64,000 bases of DNA. It comes from Gentiana macrophylla. Taxonomy: Eukaryota > Streptophyta > Magnoliopsida > Gentianales > Gentianaceae. This document shows positions 1-12,487 of this stretch, one piece after another. The stretch covers positions 1 through 64,000 of the forward strand of contig JAOBSW010000259.1 of NCBI GenBank assembly GCA_026214975.1, read 5' to 3'. The position numbers were made by a program, and so were the translations under genes. Numbering within the stretch: position 1 is the first letter of the stretch; every line of letters begins with the position of its first letter. The notes under the pieces were generated by a model. It was not told the origin of the DNA and ran no database searches. It was given only the letters and a program-made list of their open reading frames with translations.

Positions 1-199
1 CGTAAGTTCCTTTTGACTATCCGAGCGATCCTCTCCAGGCCTTCCCGCTTTTCCGAAGAAGTTTTCCTTTCTGGCCTCGTGGCGGTGGCTTGTCTCTTTC
101 GCAAAACATAATCTCCCACGGCGAAGTGATGCCCGCGAATACGTTTGTCGTGGATGACGTCGCGCTGCTTATAATTGACTAAACGGTCAGATGCTCGAT

Positions 200-960
200 G
201 CGCCGATCGCCTCTACTAGATCAAGCTCGAGTTTACGTGTCGCGGTATTATTGACTCGTTATAAAACGACCTTAGGGCTTGTAAGGCCATTTCCATCGGC
301 GCCATAGCCTCAGATCCATGTTAAGGCAAAGGAGTTTCGTTGCAGATTTTTCGCGACGCCCCTGAGTGCCCATAGAGCCGCCGGAAGCGTGATCCGCCGA
401 CTGACCGCTTTCACCCAGGCTCTTCTTTAGTACACTTAGGACCCGCTTTGTTGGCATTTTCACTTGCCCATTTCCTTGCGGGTAACACACGGATGATTGC
501 CAATGTTTAACATTGTTTTCTTCACAAAATTTGTCGAATTCGTCTTCAATTGAGGTCCGTGATCGGAAACCACAACTCTCGAACTCCGAATCTTGTCCAT
601 ATTTGATCGAGCAAAAAGTATGTTATATCCCTGGTGTTGGTTTTTACCAAGGCCTTAGCTCACCCATTTAGTAAAATAATCCATCGCGACGACCACATAT
701 TCAGCATCCCGAGCGAATCCTTCCTCAAAGGTCCGATGAGGTCAATTGCCCACATGTCGGCGGCCAGCCGCTACCACTATGCTTTGTTCGACCGGAGGTA
801 GCCTGGGGATATGGCGAACCTCTGGCAAACATCACATGCCTGGTATATGCTTTGGCGTCTTCGCTAATTTCGCCAATAGTATCCGGCCAGAGTACTTTCG
901 TGCTAGCGTTCGATTGGCGGGATGGCGCCGACATTCCCTCGCAGCTCTGCTAGAATGCCC
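200..960 (-). pseudogene. Tat-element integrase remnant
   Basis: Minus-strand fragments carry the zinc-finger half of a retroviral-type integrase (a WP-T-GE-AKAY stretch followed by cysteines, about 950-760). The C-terminal core follows (about 490-272), with the family motif YPQGNGQVKMPTK. In the family this motif normally reads GNGQVE, and that glutamate is the third catalytic residue of the DDE triad. Here it reads lysine, so the catalytic residue appears lost. Several frame changes separate the pieces. Confidence 0.8.
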
Positions 961-1099
961 GTTACCTCCTCAGGTCGCACGACGCGAAGGGTTTTGAGAA
1001 TGAATGACGGTAAAGCACATCGCCCATAATCATATATCTTGTGTTCTTTTACTAAGGCCTTAGCCTTCGCGACGGATCACTTTAGGAAGCTCCCCTAGC

Positions 1100-1660
1100 T
1101 CAATGTAAGATTTCATGACGCCGACCCAACAAGTATTCTCAGGTTGGAAGTCCATGACCTCGACTTGAGAAATGGCGGCTCAAAGAGATGCTCGACCATG
1201 ATGTTAGGATCGCACGACGATCTTCATTGGTCAATTTGGATAAATAGTTCCGCCCCATGATTATCCTCTCGGGATGTTTTTGAACCGGCAATATGCTAGT
1301 CGCTTTGAGTTCTTTGACGAGGTTGATATACCTTTGTAATATTTCACAATGAATGGCGAAAGAGCCATTGATTTGATTCACAACCAACCGTGAGTCGCAA
1401 AATACCAGTGATATTTTCGACTTTCATGGCTTTGGTGAGCTTTAAACCAGCCGATGACGGCCTCATACTCTGCACGTTATTAGAGGCGGTGAAATCGAAT
1501 CTCGAGCCTGGTTCGATTTCCTCGATGTGCCCGGCTCTAACGAAGATTATCCTCGCCCGCCGCCTTTGTGACCGACGGCCCCATCGACGTAGAGTTGCCA
1601 GCGGTGACTTGGCCTAAAAGGCTCGCCCCTTCTGCGGGCTACCTTATCCTGGTTGCATTT
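1100..1660 (-). pseudogene. Additional (archaeal-type) RNase H of Tat element
   Basis: The minus-strand reading begins with a W-L-VDGA-G-GG pattern near 1600-1560. It continues into VVNQINGSFA and an INLVKEL stretch near 1390-1310, then a degraded ALSKL-like end near 1250-1225. This matches the second RNase H that distinguishes Tat-lineage elements. Upstream, at 1790-1690, is the linker reading GRSLQWAIEL followed by RKAIKAQALPDFIVE, typical of the segment joining the two RNase H domains. Frameshifts interrupt it at least twice. Confidence 0.8.
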
Positions 1661-1699
1661 GGGGCAAACTCGCTCCGTTGTTTCTTCGTTGAAGCTTGT

Positions 1700-2960
1700 T
1701 TCTACTATGAAATCTGGGAGAGCCTGGGCTTTTATAGCCTTCCGAGGCTCATAACGGATATCGACTGTAAGTTCGATAGCCCACTGGAGCGATCGACCGG
1801 ACAAGTCTGGTTTATGAAGAACTCTATCTTTAGCGATGCATTCGATAGGACTACGATGGTGTGCGATGAGAAGTAAGCCCTTAATTTGCGGGCGCCTATA
1901 ACAACACAATAAGCTAACTTTTCAATATTAAAATAACGACTTTCTACGGGGCTTAGAGCCTTGAAACATAAAATCGGCTTCTGCGAGCCCTCCTCTTCTT
2001 TTACAAGTACTGCGGCTACGGCCCTATCTGAGGCTGCCAAATACAAAAACAAAATATCCCCTAGTTTTTGGGTTTGGTTAACAACGGTGGGCTTGACAAG
2101 TATTCTTTAAGGTCTTTAAAAGCCGAGAGCATTCCACCGCCCAAGAGAAGGTACCGCCCTTTCAAAATTTTGAAGAAAGGCAGACTTCTTTCTGCAGATT
2201 TTGAGACAAACCTACCCAAGGCTGTGATTCTCGCCGTTTAGCCAGATGCTTCCTTGACAATGGTGGGCTCGCTCGTGTTGATTAGGGCTTCGATTTTTTC
2301 GATTTGCCTCGATCCCCTCGACTCACCATGAAGCCAGAAATTTTCCCCGCCTGGACTCCAAAAATACATTTCGCAGGTTTAGTTTCATTGAGTGGTCTCT
2401 TATATTGGCGAAGGTTTCATGAAGGTCCACCAGTGATCCTGGCGACTTGATTTTACGACCATATCATCAATGTAGGCCTCCATGTTCCCGCTATTTGTGT
2501 GCTAAAAACTACATTCACCATTCTCGATAGGTCGAACTGTGTTCTTCAGGCGAAAGGCATCATCTCATAGTAATAGAGTCCACCTGGCCGCCCTAAAGGT
2601 CTGTCATCTCTTTGTCTTCATCTCGCCATTTTGACTTGGTGATAACCGAATATGCATCCGTAAAACTCGGCGTTTAATCCGGCGATCCGTCGACCATTTT
2701 GTCAATTCAAGGCGTAGTAAGGGTCTTTGGGGCAAGCTTTGTTCAAGTCTCCGTGAAGTCGCACACACATCCGCCACTTGCCATTATGTTTCTTTACCAT
2801 TACTACGCTTGCCAACCAGGTGGGATAATGAAGCTCTTTGATTATGCTGCTTTGCGGAAGTTTTTGATCTCGCCTTTTATTGCGATCTCTTTTCCATAGA
2901 GAATCGCGCTCTTTCTTCATGATCGGCCTGAAGTTGGGGTCGGCACTTAGATAAGTGCAA
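1700..2960 (-). pseudogene. Tat-element reverse transcriptase and RNase H remnant
   Basis: On the minus strand the RT opens at about 2830 with WLASVVMVKKHNGKWRMCV, followed by LNKACPKDPY, both RT hallmarks of this lineage. The catalytic box reads AYIDDM at 2460-2477, with both aspartates kept. RNase H follows at about 2052-1780, with SRYFNIEKLAYCVVIGARKL. Frameshifts break the reading between these blocks, but each block is well conserved, which suggests a copy of moderate age or one damaged by small indels. Confidence 0.85.
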
Positions 2961-3600
2961 AGCGACCTGCGACTCTACGCCCTCATATCTGTTACCTCCA
3001 CGCTGGCGCTCATTGTAGGCTTTGAAGCCCGATCAATTCTTCCCTTTCTCCTCGGTGGTCCGCGATCCTATTTTTATCCTTTGATCGGGATATTTGTCGC
3101 TTATTATGACCTCGACCAACTCGTCCCTCGGCGATGAAGTCGGGCTCGCCTCGAACTTGCAATGTTTCAACCTCCACGCTCTTTCCGGCATTTCATTCAA
3201 CATGGCGACTGATCCCGAACCAGGCAAAAACCATCCACTCTGGGTCGCTTGGAGTCGACCACTATTCTTTGTCATATAATCGAGGAAAGATCCGGTCGGT
3301 GATGGCGACCCCAATCTCCTCCCCTATGTGAAATTTGACCCTTTGATGGGGAACGGACCATTTGAAATTTTTTCATGGCTGGGATCCCCAAGATAATGTT
3401 GTAGTATGAGGGAGATCAATGACTAGAAAGGTGATCATCTCGGTTCGCATGGCTCGTAGTCACCCAAAGTGATCGAGGTCGACCGTTCCTTTAACCCACA
3501 TGACAAAGGTCGCGTTGGTAAAACCCTCGAGCACCCGAGGTAGGGTTTCAACTTAGCCTCTCCAAACCGATCCGTTTTAAGCGATCCGAAATAGATGACG
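2961..3600 (-). pseudogene. Protease-RT linker of Tat element
   Basis: A minus-strand reading at 3314-3033 contains a PRDELVEVIISDKYPDQRIK-like segment. In Tat elements this kind of stretch precedes RT and joins it to protease. No intact D-S/T-G protease active site could be read here, and the remainder to 3600 gives only short broken frames. Confidence 0.5.
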
Positions 3601-4600
3601 TCGCGATCAGCCACTTCGTGTTTCGATCATTACTCTGTTGACACCATGCTTGTCGTTTATTCCGACTTTGAGAATAAGAGGCACTTCCATGTGGGCCCTC
3701 GCCAGGCTAATTCGCTTTTAGTGAACATGATTCCCTCTCGTTCTCCCCAATACTACCTGCTTTTCAAAGCCGCGCAGATAATCTGGTGCATCCGAGATTT
3801 CGATTGATTGTTCTTGGGGATATCCCCATGGATAACCTGGACCTCCTTCGATAGACGCGGGGTGGCGACTTTGTCCGGTACCAGTGTTCCCGTCTCGCTT
3901 ATACTTGGTCATACTTTGGTCCTTCGCCGGATTAACCTTTCTATCTCTCGCCTTAACGTGAAACATTCGCCTGCGTGATGTGACCGTGGTCCTTGTGATA
4001 GTCGCAGATTTGGATTTGTCGCGACTATCGGGATCACCCTCATAGTTTGGGCTTGTCAAAATGTTCGCGGATTTCAACAATATTTGAGATGCTTTAGTGT
4101 TGAGCGGGGTAAAATTGTCCTCGTTGAATCTATAAGGCTTTTTTGTCTCGCGGTCGTGGTTAGCATCTCGCCTTTTTCCTTCTTACGCCTCTCTGCGCGA
4201 TCCTCTTTTCTGTGAAGGTCGTTTCGCTTTGGGCCAGCTTCTCCTCGAGGACGGCGCCACGACTCCCATCATTCGAGCCCTTTCCAACATTTCCCTCGAG
4301 ACACCGCTTTAGGGGCCGCAGTTGAATTCGATTTTCATTGGACCCTTGGCGATCCTCGCGAGGAAACATGTGACAACCGTGATCATCCGAATGTTTCTTG
4401 TCGATCGTATATTCGATGAAACGTTCATAATATTCTTTTTCCGACTCATGTCCTCCCATGCGAACTTCAGATAGTCCTCTATAGTTTTCTTTGGTCTACT
4501 CGCCGATTCAAACTCTCTCGATTTAATTTCCGGAGAGATCCTCCCAGCCTTTTTCTTGAGCCATGGGAAGTCCACGTATCAAGAGCGCCCTATCCTCGCA
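3601..4600 (-). pseudogene. Gag remnant of Tat element
   Basis: Minus-strand frames at 4575-4160 contain pieces resembling the Gag capsid region (SEKEYYERFIEYT). Those at 4115-3718 contain an NFTPLNTKASQIL-like stretch. The latter resembles the segment that in Tat Gag proteins precedes the RNA-binding part. The polypeptide is broken into three frames. No zinc knuckle was readable. Confidence 0.55.
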
Positions 4601-5770
4601 TGCTTCCGACTAAGGCGATGCACCAGGCAGATTATTTTGGGTCGCCAGGTGATGCGACGACAAGCCGTGAGCCGATCGTTTGGGCAAGAATTTCCATCAG
4701 TAGTAATTATTTAGGATAGCTAACCTTTCGTGGATCGGTAGGCAATGTTTCAGAATTCTCTTGGCGAGCACGCTTCGATTCCTCGAGATCGGGCGCTCTC
4801 TCGGCCTGGCCTTGACTTTTTCAAATCAAGCGAGCTCATTTTTCATTATTCCATCTGCTCGCCCAAACAGGTTAAAAGTCGCAGCAAATACCTGTATTAG
4901 CTCTCTTCTCGCTGCGCTCGACTCCCGCAGCCTTCCGACTCTCCCGACGAGCTCTTTTTTCACGGATAATTATGCAGCGCCCGGTGCGCCCCTCGTCTCG
5001 CCGGGAAGAAATCCTCCTCGGGAAGGCCGAGACGACTTGGGCCGAGGCCTTGTCCTTCTCACCCAACCTTTTGAAAGCCGAACCTTTTCGTGTGATTTTT
5101 CCTCCCGATGATCGCGATCTGGGAGAACCAAGTCCGCATAACGCTTTTCCGGGTCCTTTGCGCCTGGATGAGCGCACACTTTCTTCTATCTCGATCCCGT
5201 GAATCGCTCGCCGACCCTTATTCACCGCGCGGAGCGATTTCATCTCTGGGGGGATTTGGCGGTCGACGACATTGGAGCTTGGCCTTTGCTACCGACGGGA
5301 ATTGGCTAGTACATAGTTTCCGTGATACTCGCGTATTCCTTATTTCCGCAATCTCCGGATCTTCTTCGAGATCCGCTCGCCTGTGGGTTGATCTCTGGTT
5401 TTGCCGCGATCGGGATGATCCTCGATTTTCCCATCCAACGTTTCACGACCTCTCTTGACTTAGCCTTCGATTTATCAAATTTCGGCATCGCTAGGGCCGA
5501 ACTCCCTTTGTGATCCTTCCCACCCGCTTTGCGTAATCTTCTTGTGTCTCTACCGCGACATCGCCTTGTATATGTGTTTGTACAACGCCTCGCAGAGTTT
5601 GGGGGTTCGCTTGCCGCTTTGCTTCCATTCATAAAGTTATGACTATACTTGTGATTAGGACTCGCCTTGAGTCGGACTTCCCGGCAACTCGATATGTGAT
5701 TTTATATGATGGAGCCGGTCGTGAATCGCTTTTTTGATTTTTGTGTGAGTTATGAGTGATGAAGCTTTCG
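4601..5770. other. Leader and 5' untranslated part of Tat element
   Basis: This stretch lies between Gag and the primer-binding site and gives several overlapping short frames on both strands, none with recognisable protein similarity. It is GC-rich with many CG dinucleotides, which fits a methylated retroelement leader. I see no gene in it. Confidence 0.5.
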
Positions 5771-5790
5771 CTTCCCGGTAACGGAGCCAA
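5771..5790 (-). promoter_or_regulatory. Degraded tRNA primer-binding site of Tat element
   Basis: On the minus strand this reads TTGGCTCCGTTACCGGGAAG. It differs in a few positions from the TTGGCGCCGTTGCCGGG type of primer-binding site seen in the Athila element of this window (28980). It lies just inside the LTR edge at 5792, which fixes the LTR end and the minus orientation. Confidence 0.7.
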
Positions 5791-5791
5791 C

Positions 5792-6341
5792 TGATGATGT
5801 ATAAATCTTCACGCTGTGTCCTTGCGTGTGTATAGACGGTGGATATCTGGTCAGATAGGTGGTGTGTGATACTCCGCGGTGGCGGTGTGGAGGAACAAAA
5901 TGGACAGAGCTTTGGCTTGCAAGTGTAAGGTATATTTCATCCTCCTCTAGTTTACAATGACCACCCTTTTATAGAGGTGGGTAACTTAGGAATAAGTAAT
6001 CTATTAGACATTCCACTAACAAATAGGTTTAACTTAGATATTAAGTAAGACTAAATATCTAAGATACAAGTGGGGAAAAGATCTGATCGACCGGCGGCCA
6101 TCTCTCCGAGGTCGCAAGGAGCAAGCCTTTCCGCCTTGTCCCCTTGGCGCCCTTCTTGACGGCTTGCTCGGATGAGATCCACAGGATCTGTTGCAGACTT
6201 GCCTGGGGGCCAAATGCTTTGGTCGCGCGGCGAGGTGAGACACAGTACGCTACTTCTTTGCGATCTCTTCGTCATGCCGGAGGATGGCCGCTGATGGGTT
6301 GTCTCCCATCGCTGAGGTGGTGGAATTATTTATACCCATCA
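5792..6341 (-). repeat. 5' LTR of Tat element
   Basis: This 550-bp block starts TGATG and ends CATCA on the plus strand, so both ends fit the TG...CA rule. It sits directly outside the primer-binding site. A TATA box (TATAAAAGG on the minus strand, about 5962-5978) lies inside it. The partner LTR would be left of the window, so boundaries rest on the PBS and on the switch to copia-LTR homology at 6342. Confidence 0.7.
5962..5978 (-). promoter_or_regulatory. TATA box of Tat LTR
   Basis: The minus strand reads CCTCTATAAAAGGGTGG, a good plant TATA box in the expected U3 position, upstream of the LTR end at 5792. The call rests on sequence and position only. Confidence 0.55.
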
Positions 6342-7388
6342 CCAAATAAGGAAAGTATTTATCTCACACTATAAAGGTTATAGTGGTAAATTAATATGGT
6401 GATGTTTATTTATTATGAATAAATGTAATACAAGATATTTAATTAATCAACATAATTAAATATGAATAATGACATATGCGCTTTCACATGTATCAAAGTA
6501 CATATATTTAATTAATCAACATAATTTGGTGTTTATTTATTATGAATAAATGTAATAAAAGATATTAATTATGTTGATTAATTAAATATATGTATTTTGA
6601 TACATGTAAGTATGTCATGACATGTATATTGATAGACATGTATTTTGTAAATTAATTAGTCATAGTATTATATTAATTAAATAATATTTCTGATGGCAAT
6701 TTATGGCTATAAGTATGATGTATTAAGTGTATAAGATACACTAGATTGTGCAATTTAATTAATAAGATTACCATATATTAATATTGATATTAATTGATTT
6801 TTTGAAAAATATATTTATGATAATAAGATGAAGATATATTCAATATAAAGATATTGTCAATATATATCTTGAAATATATTTAATATAAGAAATTAAATAT
6901 TAATAAGATAAATCAATCAAAAAATTTCCTTATTTTATTAGGAAAAGATTTTCTCTCCTCAATCTACTAGGAAACTTCTCCCCAATCGGATGGGGATCAC
7001 AATGAGGTGCCCAACACTATATATAAGAAAAGGTTTGCTAGCTCTTTTGTACATCACAATTTCAAGAGCTAATTGTTCTTGTGTAACATAAGAGAGCTTC
7101 TTAGAGGGAGATTATAGAGAGAGAAAAGGTTGACCAAGCAGTCGAGTTTTTCTAGTAGCAATTCTTGGCGGGATTCGGTGAGATGCTCGTGTGGATTACT
7201 AGTAGAGGCCGGACACGGACGGCTCACAAGACATCTACTCTACCGAGGTCATAGTTTCGATCTTTTATATCAACCAAGGTAGTATTACCATCCCATCTCT
7301 TATATGTTTATTGTTTAAATGAAGTCGATCCTGAATTGGAAAATCAATTTTTTAAATTCCGCTGCGCTACTCGATTGATTTCCTAACA
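6342..7388 (+). repeat. Partial 5' LTR of copia element
   Basis: Its first 650 bases match the 3' LTR at about 22962-23489, and its last 400 bases have no counterpart in the truncated 3' LTR. It ends TTTCCTAACA next to the primer-binding site and contains a TATA box (CTATATATAAG near 7016). Together the two partial copies imply a full LTR of about 1.9 kb. It contains an inverted repeat absent from the 3' LTR (6486-6607). Confidence 0.8.
6486..6607. repeat. 40-bp inverted repeat (fold-back) inside copia 5' LTR
   Basis: The arm at 6486-6525 is the near-exact reverse complement of the arm at 6568-6607, with a 42-bp spacer. In addition a 35-bp segment at 6405-6439 is repeated directly at 6532-6566. 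The 3' LTR copy has only one arm and one direct copy, so the extra piece arose in this LTR after insertion, or by a local rearrangement or assembly artefact. Confidence 0.85.
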
Positions 7389-7389
7389 A

Positions 7390-7401
7390 TGGTATCAAAG
7401 C
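7390..7401 (+). promoter_or_regulatory. Copia primer-binding site (initiator tRNA-Met type)
   Basis: TGGTATCAAAGC differs by one base from the TGGTATCAGAGC site, complementary to the initiator methionine tRNA, that is common in plant copia elements. It lies one base after the LTR end. Confidence 0.85.
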
Positions 7402-10089
7402 ATTTTTCGAGTTTAAGCAATAAGCATCTTTTATTCACGTAGTAAATTAGATCCAATAGATTAAAACATGTATGATATTGATCCGTAATAGAACACGAAA
7501 AGAAAAAAAGACGAGAGACGGCGGCGGCGGCACCACCGCCATATTGGCGCCGGCGGCCTCCGGGATGCCGCGCTGTCCGCCGCACCACCCCCCCTCCCCT
7601 TCTTGTTTTGTTTTGTGCATCTTTATGATTCAATATGGTCCATAGTTGTAATTTCTCTTTGTTTAGTTGATATCATGTGGCATCACCCAATTTGTTGGGA
7701 AGAAATAGGTTTTGGTTATGAACCAAGGCTAGTCATTCCAAATTTTTAGAATAGCAGCCAGCCTCTTTCAAAATATTTGATTTTTGAAAAGCCTAAGAGC
7801 CTAGGTCTTCCAAAATATTTGATTTTGGAAAGGCCAAGGATGCCTATAAATTTGGTTTGAACTAAAACAAAGGGATCCTTTTGATTAAGAATCAAAAGGA
7901 AGAAACAAAAGAGACCCACTCAATTTTAATTTTATTTAAAATAGTTTAAATTTGAAAATTTGAAATTAAAAGTTATTAATTAATTAAACGTTAATTAATT
8001 AATTGATTGATGCTTCAATGACGCAAGTAGTTAAAATTTAAATTTTATCTTTTTCATAAGATATTGATTGTATGGATTAGATAGTAGATATAATATGATT
8101 ATATGGACCGATTGATCATTGACTCACCAATAGGATAGATGTGAATGCTTTATTTTCTCGTTGGTTTTTATTGTTGTCCTAGGCCGTTATGAAGAACGTG
8201 ACCTAGTTTTATTTTTTTGCATTATCCCATTCTCGTTAGCTCTCTCGTGATGCGGCGGTGTAAAATTTATTAGATGCATTTTTTTTTGTAAAAATAAATT
8301 GAAGACAAAGATGAAGACCAAAAGAAAGACGATAAAGATCCATGGAGATGGCGTATGTCAAAGATCCATTGGTGGTTGCGGCTACCCTTAGTTAGGGTCT
8401 GCGGTTTCGCTACTTTGTATTCAAACCGCACCTAGAAAAAGTCCATGATCATACCGTTATATTGTGCACGGAATGTTGTGTATGTTTTACTTTATATGAT
8501 ATTGTAGTAATATGCACGTAATAGATGAGACCGTAATTAAATATAAAATTAATTAAGTAAATTAATTTAAAATTACTCCTACTTACAAAAATCGAGTTAT
8601 AATATGTCTCCCAATATTATAGTGACGGTGAAAAGCCATTGTTCGGATCCAACTGATCGGCCCACGTCGGGAGTTGACCTACATCGGGTATATCGTCATT
8701 ATCGAGATATGATCGTTATGAGATCTCATGAATACTTGGGTTACGACTCGACTAAGAATCTTGCAGTGATTGGCCTATGTCAGGACCGTCTGATTTTAGA
8801 GACATGAGGCTGACTATCACATAGACGATGTGAATTGTTAAAGAGTTGACTAGTCAAACCACTGAAAGTTGCGTTGGACGCAATTGGTAAGAAGTACCTA
8901 CCTGTCGAAATTGACCCGGTCGATCGGCCCATGTCGAGGATCGAGTCAACTAGATAGGATTCCAGCCATTAAAGAATTTAAATTTTTTTTGAAAGTCAAT
9001 TGGAAGTAGTTGACTAGTGGTAGCAAAATCATAATCCCAAAGACCATCTTTGATTTTGCATGTATAAACAACAACACTTTTTTATCTTTATTTTATGTTG
9101 TAGTTTTAGCAAATTTTATTTATGTTTTGTATTCTCGATAGTTAAAAACCAAAATTAAATGACTGTTACCTTTTGAGAAACGTTCTCAAGTTGGTTAAGT
9201 GATTTTAATCCTTTTAAAATAAGCAATGACACGAGCAATCGCGTTTTCATAGTTGAAGACAAGGAGGCTACATATTTGATGAAGTCCTCTAAGACTTTAA
9301 TTATTAACGGAAGCTCACATATTGGATATAACGATATCCAATAGGTTACTCATTGTCACACGATGATTATTCAAACATTAGATGGATTAGATTAGGATGA
9401 CCACGCCGAATTTTGGAAAGGTTGTTTTCAAAATTGTAAGACTTAAGTACCGACTTATTTCTTTAATCATTGCTTGAAGGTTAATTAAATAGTTCATATT
9501 TTGGATATTATTCAAAAGGCCAAATAAACTATCTAATAAACATTGGATTTTCTTTATGAAAGTAAATTGAAGATGTAGCCTTTGTGATTTTCTTAAGTTT
9601 TATGAAGACTACATTAAGAAATGTTTACAAGTGCTTAAAGGATTAAAATGGAAAGTTAGGGCAAGTGCTTGAGTAAGAGAACTTATCAAGTCTCTACCCT
9701 AAGCAAGTAAGTTGAGATAAATCTATCTAAGTTTAAGTCAACTCTGGATATATGATATCCTACGAGTGAGATTAAATTAGAAAGATGAAACATAGATTTG
9801 GAAGGTGAAGCAAACGTTGTAACACTTACCATATTCTGAATCTAGTAAACTGATAAGGGAACTATATAAATGTTATTATGTTCCGGTTCTTATAAAGAAC
9901 ATATTTTCGGTTATCCATTAGGATTTAATGAACAAATTCAATTGTAAGGAATAAATGTTATTCGATAAGGTTGAATAGTCATTGAATCTAACATGCTACA
10001 TTGTTGTCACTATATAGTCGATATGAGTGATGAAATCTCAACAAAATAATCATATGGCTGTTATCCTGGATTTTGTGGTTGTTCTATAC
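7402..10089 (+). other. Copia leader and unreadable gag/protease region
   Basis: Between the primer-binding site and the CACTA insertion no long frame survives. A GC-rich island (about 7511-7600, GGC/GCC repeats) stands out from AT-rich surroundings and is part of the leader. From about 8600 the sequence should correspond to gag and protease, but I could not read a zinc knuckle or protease motif. Confidence 0.5.
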
Positions 10090-10560
10090 ATATACAAGAA
10101 ATATGGGTTTTAATAAGGGAATTTCGTTATTAAAGGCCATTTCCTCATTTAAATCTTTTAACGAGGGAAATTTCCTCTTATTTCAGCCTCCTGCTAAGTA
10201 AAGGTAACAATGACGGGAAACAATTCCCTCATTATTTATGTGACTCTTTTAATGACTGTATAAATCCCGTCATAAAATTATTTTTAATAATGACAATTCC
10301 TCTTATTATAAGGCAATTACTCCTCACCAAATCAAGATTCAATGATGAAAATTCTCTCATTTTACGGTCGTTTTACCCTCATTATATCATTATTTATTGA
10401 TGATGAAATAACCCCCCACTATAGGGTCATTTCCCTTATCAAATCACAGAATAATGATGAAATATCCTTCATTATTGAATCGCTTTCTCCTCATTAAACC
10501 ATGATTACAAAAATTCCCATCATTATAGGTCATCTACCTCTTATACATCTCTATGCAAAA
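10090..10560. repeat. Left subterminal repeat array of CACTA element
   Basis: About a dozen degenerate copies of TCCTCATTA/TTATAGGTCATT-type units, in both orientations, mirror those at 17690-17851. Such arrays are transposase-binding regions in CACTA elements; the binding role here is inferred from the family. Confidence 0.7.
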
Positions 10561-12487
10561 AAAAAAACAATCATTACTATGTTCAATAAATAAGTCCATT
10601 CACCGATCATAAACAACGAAAAAGCACGTTAAGTTAAAGCAACTAGTATAAGCGCTATATTAACCACAAGCTCCAAATAATAGCCAACGTACTAGCAAGT
10701 TGTAAAAAAACAAATTGAAATTTACAAGTAGATGAAATCCTACCCTTCACGGACTCTACTATTTATCACTTCATTGGCTTTGAAACATGATTGCTTAGAA
10801 GCAACTATTTCTTCATTAAGGTAATCCACATCATTTCTTTTCAGAAGATATCAAATTTAGCACACTTGGATCAAGTATAACATATCAATCATTGATGTAT
10901 CATGAAACATATTGCATATTTAGATAACTTAGCACATACACATATATCATGATGAGTTGTACTGTGTCTAACAGATGCATGCTTAGACTCATAGATAAGA
11001 AACATGGGCATAAGAGTATCACCCAAACATAATACTTAACAAGAAGGATGGCAAGCAGCAGTTGTACAAACTAATCCACTAGACAAAGAGCAATAAATTA
11101 AACAGAGAGCATGGACTGACTGATGGTAAGATTTAAAGCATAAACTTTAAAATGTACAGACTTGAACTCAACAGAAGCAACTAACAATAATCTTTAAACA
11201 AAAACATAAGTTCAGGTTCTACTAAAACAGCAGGCATCAAAGAGATTGAAAAAGATATGTCTAACCATAATCGATCGATTTAAGCAGAGCTTCAAGAGGC
11301 CTATCATGTGTCATATATAGTTCCCTGTATAAAACATGAAACAATCATCAACTTTTGCATGAAAAATCACAGTTCCAAAAACCTGATGGAAGTTTAGTAT
11401 CATCTTCATAAATGGAGAATATACATTTCAATATGAACACACCAATCTATGAATTTGAGGCTTTAACAAACAAGTATTGGCTCAAGTAAATATCTTAGCC
11501 AGAGTTTTCCTGGCATAATTCGTATTAAAATAGTTTTAAAAAATACTTAGGCTCAACAAAAACAACAAAATATGTATTATGATGGCTAAGTCATAAAAAA
11601 ATCATGCATAAAAAGAAAGGGTCACACAGCCAGCACACACTATAACACCATAAACTTCATGCCTAAGAGTGATCTTTAATAGACTTATTGGTAAGTAATG
11701 TTTCTTTCATCATCTTCGTTTGCATGATACCAACAACAGAAGGATTTTAACCATAACTTTTAACAATTTTTTTGCTAAGGAAGAAACAAAAAGGTGCTGA
11801 ACCTAAAGAAAAAGTACATATCCCAAAAATCATCAAGGAAAGCAGAACAAAAAGCACTTCAAGAAATAGATCGACCCACGAGTACCTACACCTAAGATCA
11901 AACAAGAACACCTCTACCACTATACGCACAACCTCAGAAGTTTTGAAATTTATAAACAAAAACACACCAAAAGCATTACACCCATAAACCTTGTTGTAGA
12001 GAAGGAGCTGAACGCTAGCTTTTAACGTTAGGTCATCAAAACCCATCATCAATAGGTCATCACTTAGTAGATGTCCCGGATTCATGAAACCTAGCGTAAC
12101 CCGTATCCAAACTTATAATTAATCTTTCGTGTGTAAACCAACTTCTCACCAGATATGCTAGCTTGTATCTGCAATATGGACAATTCCCTTATCTTCCACC
12201 TTGCGATCATCATCTTGACTGGTTTCAATGATTATTACATGGTGTGTAATGCCTTCCTTACAAGTACTTACAATGTCCTTACAGCCCTCCATTATGGTAA
12301 ACAATATTTGCAGTCACGGGTCAGCTTAACGTTATGTAATCATATTGATAAAACATGATATTATGATGCAGGCCATTTTTTCGTTTTATATGGTAACTAG
12401 ATGCACTTTGCTTAAGTATGAGTTCATAAATTAACCTGGACATGACTGCTACAGAAGAGGAGAGGTTCCTGCAAATACAGACACATA
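10561..12487. other. AT-rich CACTA interior, no gene recognised
   Basis: A few frames of 65-110 codons exist on both strands (for example 11747-12085 minus and 11772-11987 plus). They overlap each other, have biased AT-driven composition and show no family resemblance. I see no convincing gene or RNA here. Confidence 0.4.

Larger units (their letters stand above)
1..6341 (-). mobile_element. Decayed Tat-lineage Ty3/gypsy retrotransposon, 3' part off-window
   Basis: Reading the minus strand from 6341 down, the order is LTR, primer-binding site, Gag, protease region, reverse transcriptase, RNase H, a second archaeal-type RNase H and integrase. The extra RNase H between RNase H and integrase is the hallmark of the Tat branch of Ty3/gypsy. 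The 3' LTR must lie left of position 1. Every coding domain is split by frameshifts, so the copy cannot make its own polyprotein. The upper edge abuts sequence homologous to a copia LTR at 6342, so this element appears to have inserted into that LTR. Confidence 0.85.

Noticed and set aside
11747..12085. 112-codon minus-strand hydrophobic frame in the CACTA interior
   Set aside because: Composition is driven by AT-rich sequence; the overlapping plus-strand frame is equally long and neither resembles a protein family.
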